Shown here: positions 6,616-7,737 of the stretch, piece by piece
Layout: the number at the start of each line of letters is the position of its first letter
How positions within the stretch are numbered: position 1 is the stretch's first letter
NCBI GenBank assembly: GCA_020853655.1
Contig: JADYYL010000372.1
Location: 1 to 7,737, forward strand
DNA: 7,737 nucleotides
Direction: 5' to 3'
Source of the DNA: Deltaproteobacteria bacterium
GTDB taxonomy: Bacteria; Bdellovibrionota_C; UBA2361; SZUA-149; JADYYL01
Position numbers and translations under genes: made by a program
Notes under the pieces: model-generated
Seen by the model: only the letters and a program-made list of their open reading frames with translations
Database searches by the model: none
What the model was told of the DNA's origin: nothing

Positions 6616-7352
6616 TCGACGCTTCCCTCTTCGATGTCTGAGTTTGTCCAGACGTTGAGTACATCATCCAGATCATCGAGCGCTTCCACGAGCCGAATCA
6701 TGGACTCCGCCTCTTTGCCTCGAAGAGTGACCCATGTCCCCGGAATGTGCTGAAGCTCTGCGGTCTCAATCTTCAGAGATTTCTCGAGAGACATGCGGAC
6801 CGTATGAAAGGCGGTCGGATCAGTCGTAATTTCCCAGTGTTCCTCCGATCCCGCAACGTCTTCAGCCCCCGCTTCCAACGCCTGCTCAAGCACCTGCTCC
6901 TCGCCGATGTCCGATTTCTTGACCGTCAGCATCCCCTTCTTTTTGAACATCCAGCCGACGCACCCGTTTTCGCCGAGAGCGCCGCCAGCACGCGTGAAGG
7001 CCCCGCGGATCTCTCCCACGGTGCGGTTCTTGTTATCGGTGATGACTTCGACAAGGACAGCGGCCCCGCCTGGACCATATCCTTCGTACGTGAGCTCTTG
7101 TTGTTCGGCACCGTCCTTGAGCTCGCCTGTCGCACGCTTAATCGCGCGATCAATCGTATCGTTCGGCATGTTCACGGCTTTCGCGCGATCGATCGCGAAG
7201 CGAAGCCGCGCGTTCCCATTTGGATCACCGCCGCCGCCCTCTCGAACCGCCACGACAACCTCGTGAATGGCACGAGTGAAAATCTTTCCGCGCTTGGCGT
7301 CCGTTGCGCCTTTCTTCCGCTTGATGGTCGCCCACTTTGAGTGTCCCGACAT
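6612..7352 (-). CDS. yebC: YebC/PmpR family protein (DUF28; TACO1 homologue)
   Basis: A 246-aa protein with the whole family signature: MSGHSKWATIKRKKG at the N-terminus, DAKRGKIFTRAIHEV, ARLRFAIDRAKAVNMPNDTI, and YEGYGPGGAAVLVEVITDNKNRT in the middle. Members are cytoplasmic. Bacterial ones have been described both as transcription regulators (PmpR) and as translation factors that relieve ribosome stalling; mitochondrial TACO1 supports COX1 translation. Which role applies here cannot be told. I chose ATG 7352 over the longer frame (start 7442) because it gives the invariant MSGHSKW start. AGGTGG lies about 10 nt upstream, and the 30 extra residues do not resemble the family. It is first in the yebC-ruvA-ruvB unit and overlaps ruvA by four bases. 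In E. coli yebC precedes ruvC near ruvAB; ruvC is not here. The C-terminal NVWTNSDIEEGSVE matches the family's usual ending. Confidence 0.96.
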   Translation of the reverse strand: MSGHSKWATIKRKKGATDAKRGKIFTRAIHEVVVAVREGGGGDPNGNARLRFAIDRAKAVNMPNDTIDRAIKRATGELKDGAEQQELTYEGYGPGGAAVLVEVITDNKNRTVGEIRGAFTRAGGALGENGCVGWMFKKKGMLTVKKSDIGEEQVLEQALEAGAEDVAGSEEHWEITTDPTAFHTVRMSLEKSLKIETAELQHIPGTWVTLRGKEAESMIRLVEALDDLDDVLNVWTNSDIEEGSVE

Positions 7353-7440
7353 ATCGTCTTTTCCACCTACCTGGCTTCGTTCTGATAGTTGCCCGTGAGC
7401 GACTGCACGACGAGCATCGCGCATTCGGGAGAATCCGACC

Positions 7441-7450
7441 ACGTGAAGTG
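7441..7450 (+). repeat. Degenerate third copy of the upstream repeat
   Basis: ACGTGAAGTG matches the first ten bases of the 14-mer at 7503 and 7692 except for one base, in the same orientation. It lies 62 bp from the nearest full copy and about 90 bp upstream of the yebC start. Such a short match can arise by chance. Confidence 0.3.
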
Positions 7451-7502
7451 AGCTTCCTCAACCACGTCGCTCGGCGACCCTCCGATCGTTGTCTCCAACC
7501 GG

Positions 7503-7516
7503 ACGTGAAATGTTCG
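7503..7516 (+). repeat. 14-bp direct repeat, copy 1
   Basis: ACGTGAAATGTTCG is identical to 7692-7705, 189 bp away in the same orientation. It runs into a second imperfect dyad, GTTCG-CGACGT-CGAAC (7512-7527). An exact 14-mer repeat within about 385 bp is unlikely by chance, which suggests a protein-binding site. Confidence 0.6.
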
Positions 7517-7559
7517 CGACGTCGAACGTCAAAAAAGGACTCACAACCGGGAGCTCGTC

Positions 7560-7575
7560 AGCGGACAACTCCGCT
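7560..7575. other. Small perfect hairpin
   Basis: AGCGGA (7560-7565) and TCCGCT (7570-7575) pair perfectly around a CAAC loop. In the minus (yebC) direction a run of six T follows only after 23 nt, too far for an intrinsic terminator. It could be a structure in the yebC leader or incidental. Confidence 0.3.
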
Positions 7576-7681
7576 CAAGCGATTCTTCCAGGAGTCTCGC
7601 AGAAGTCCAATCGGACGCCTCCGGCAACTGAAGAATTTTTTGAAGAAGAACCGCTCTTTATCTTGAGTCGCAGCTCGGTCA

Positions 7682-7703
7682 AACATTTCAAACGTGAAAT
7701 GTT
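7682..7703. promoter_or_regulatory. 22-bp inverted repeat, candidate operator
   Basis: AACATTTCA (7682-7690) and TGAAATGTT (7695-7703) are perfect 9-bp arms around AACG. The right arm lies inside copy 2 of the 14-mer repeat (7692-7705). On the minus strand a -35-like TTGACC (7682-7677) abuts the left arm. The nearest -10-like GATAAA (7662-7657) is only 14 bp away, so the promoter is uncertain. An AT-rich TTATATA (7708-7714) flanks the other side and might serve a rightward gene. Since ruvAB is often SOS-controlled, LexA is one possible binder, but the repeat does not match the LexA boxes I know well. Confidence 0.5.
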
Positions 7704-7705
7704 CG
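7692..7705 (+). repeat. 14-bp direct repeat, copy 2
   Basis: Exact copy of 7503-7516. Here its TGAAATGTT part forms the right arm of a perfect inverted repeat. The left arm is missing at copy 1, so copy 2 looks like the full site and copy 1 a half site. Confidence 0.6.
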
Positions 7706-7737
7706 AGTTATATACACAAAAAGAGCGTCCTTTGCTA

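Larger units (their letters stand above)
7353..7737. other. Upstream region of yebC-ruvAB, no gene; repeats and dyads
   Basis: These 385 bp to the right edge hold no supported gene on either strand. A plus-strand frame (7337-7666) is open but runs antisense into the yebC start and has no ribosome site. The region carries an exact 14-mer repeated twice, a third degenerate copy, a 22-bp inverted repeat, a small perfect hairpin, and A/T-runs at 7531-7536 and 7635-7641. It is the likely promoter and control region of yebC-ruvAB and perhaps of a gene beyond the right edge. No clear -35/-10 pair at consensus spacing was found. Confidence 0.55.

Noticed and set aside
6028..6753. 241-codon plus-strand open frame
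   Set aside because: It is antisense to ruvA and the end of yebC, both clearly real. Low-complexity S/R-rich end; a shadow of the coding strand.
7353..7442. 30-residue N-terminal extension of YebC
   Set aside because: The family begins MSGHSKW, which matches the ATG at 7352 with a ribosome site upstream; the extension is not family-like.
7337..7666. 109-codon plus-strand frame right of yebC
   Set aside because: It starts antisense within yebC, lacks a ribosome site, and has a composition unlike a folded protein.
7682..7705. ParB parS site
   Set aside because: The ACGTGAAA piece resembles half of parS (TGTTTCACGTGAAACA), but the centre spacing and outer bases differ, and the dyad centre is AACG rather than a CG step.

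Overview
This is a bacterial chromosomal window, roughly 55-58% G+C by eye, with dense protein genes and no visible mobile element, CRISPR array, tRNA or rRNA. A four-transmembrane NtrY-type histidine kinase and an E. coli-like yebC/ruvAB set suggest a Gram-negative organism. It could be Proteobacteria in the broad sense or a neighbouring phylum; the sequence alone does not fix this further.

Layout from left to right. A membrane-anchored protein of unknown function runs leftwards off the window edge (1-378, minus). A 350-bp divergent intergenic region follows, then a small plus-strand gene of unknown function (729-1076). That gene converges on a minus-strand series which, read in its own direction from right to left, is: yebC (7352-6612), ruvA (6615-5983), ruvB (5982-4840), an NtrY-like sensor kinase (4782-2464) and fbp (2278-1253). 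About 385 bp upstream of yebC carry no gene but hold a repeated 14-mer and a 22-bp inverted repeat that look like an operator.

How the genes work together. yebC-ruvA-ruvB is a tight unit: GTGA overlap at yebC/ruvA, and no gap between the ruvA stop and the first possible ruvB start. RuvA and RuvB form the Holliday-junction branch-migration motor; YebC is a translation and/or regulatory factor that often sits beside ruv genes. ruvC, usual in this neighbourhood, is missing here. The NtrY-like kinase follows after 57 bp and may be co-transcribed, but no response regulator is next to it. fbp (class I fructose-1,6-bisphosphatase, gluconeogenesis) lies 185 bp further on with its own good ribosome binding site and may be a separate unit.

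Most of the window is ordinary housekeeping. The points worth a second look are the repeat/operator region upstream of yebC-ruvAB, the missing ruvC, the kinase without a partner, a Glu-Asn acidic pin in RuvA, a clamp-binding-like tail on RuvB, and a small leader ORF overlapping the start of the unknown gene at 729. I found no convincing evidence of a wholly new multi-gene system.
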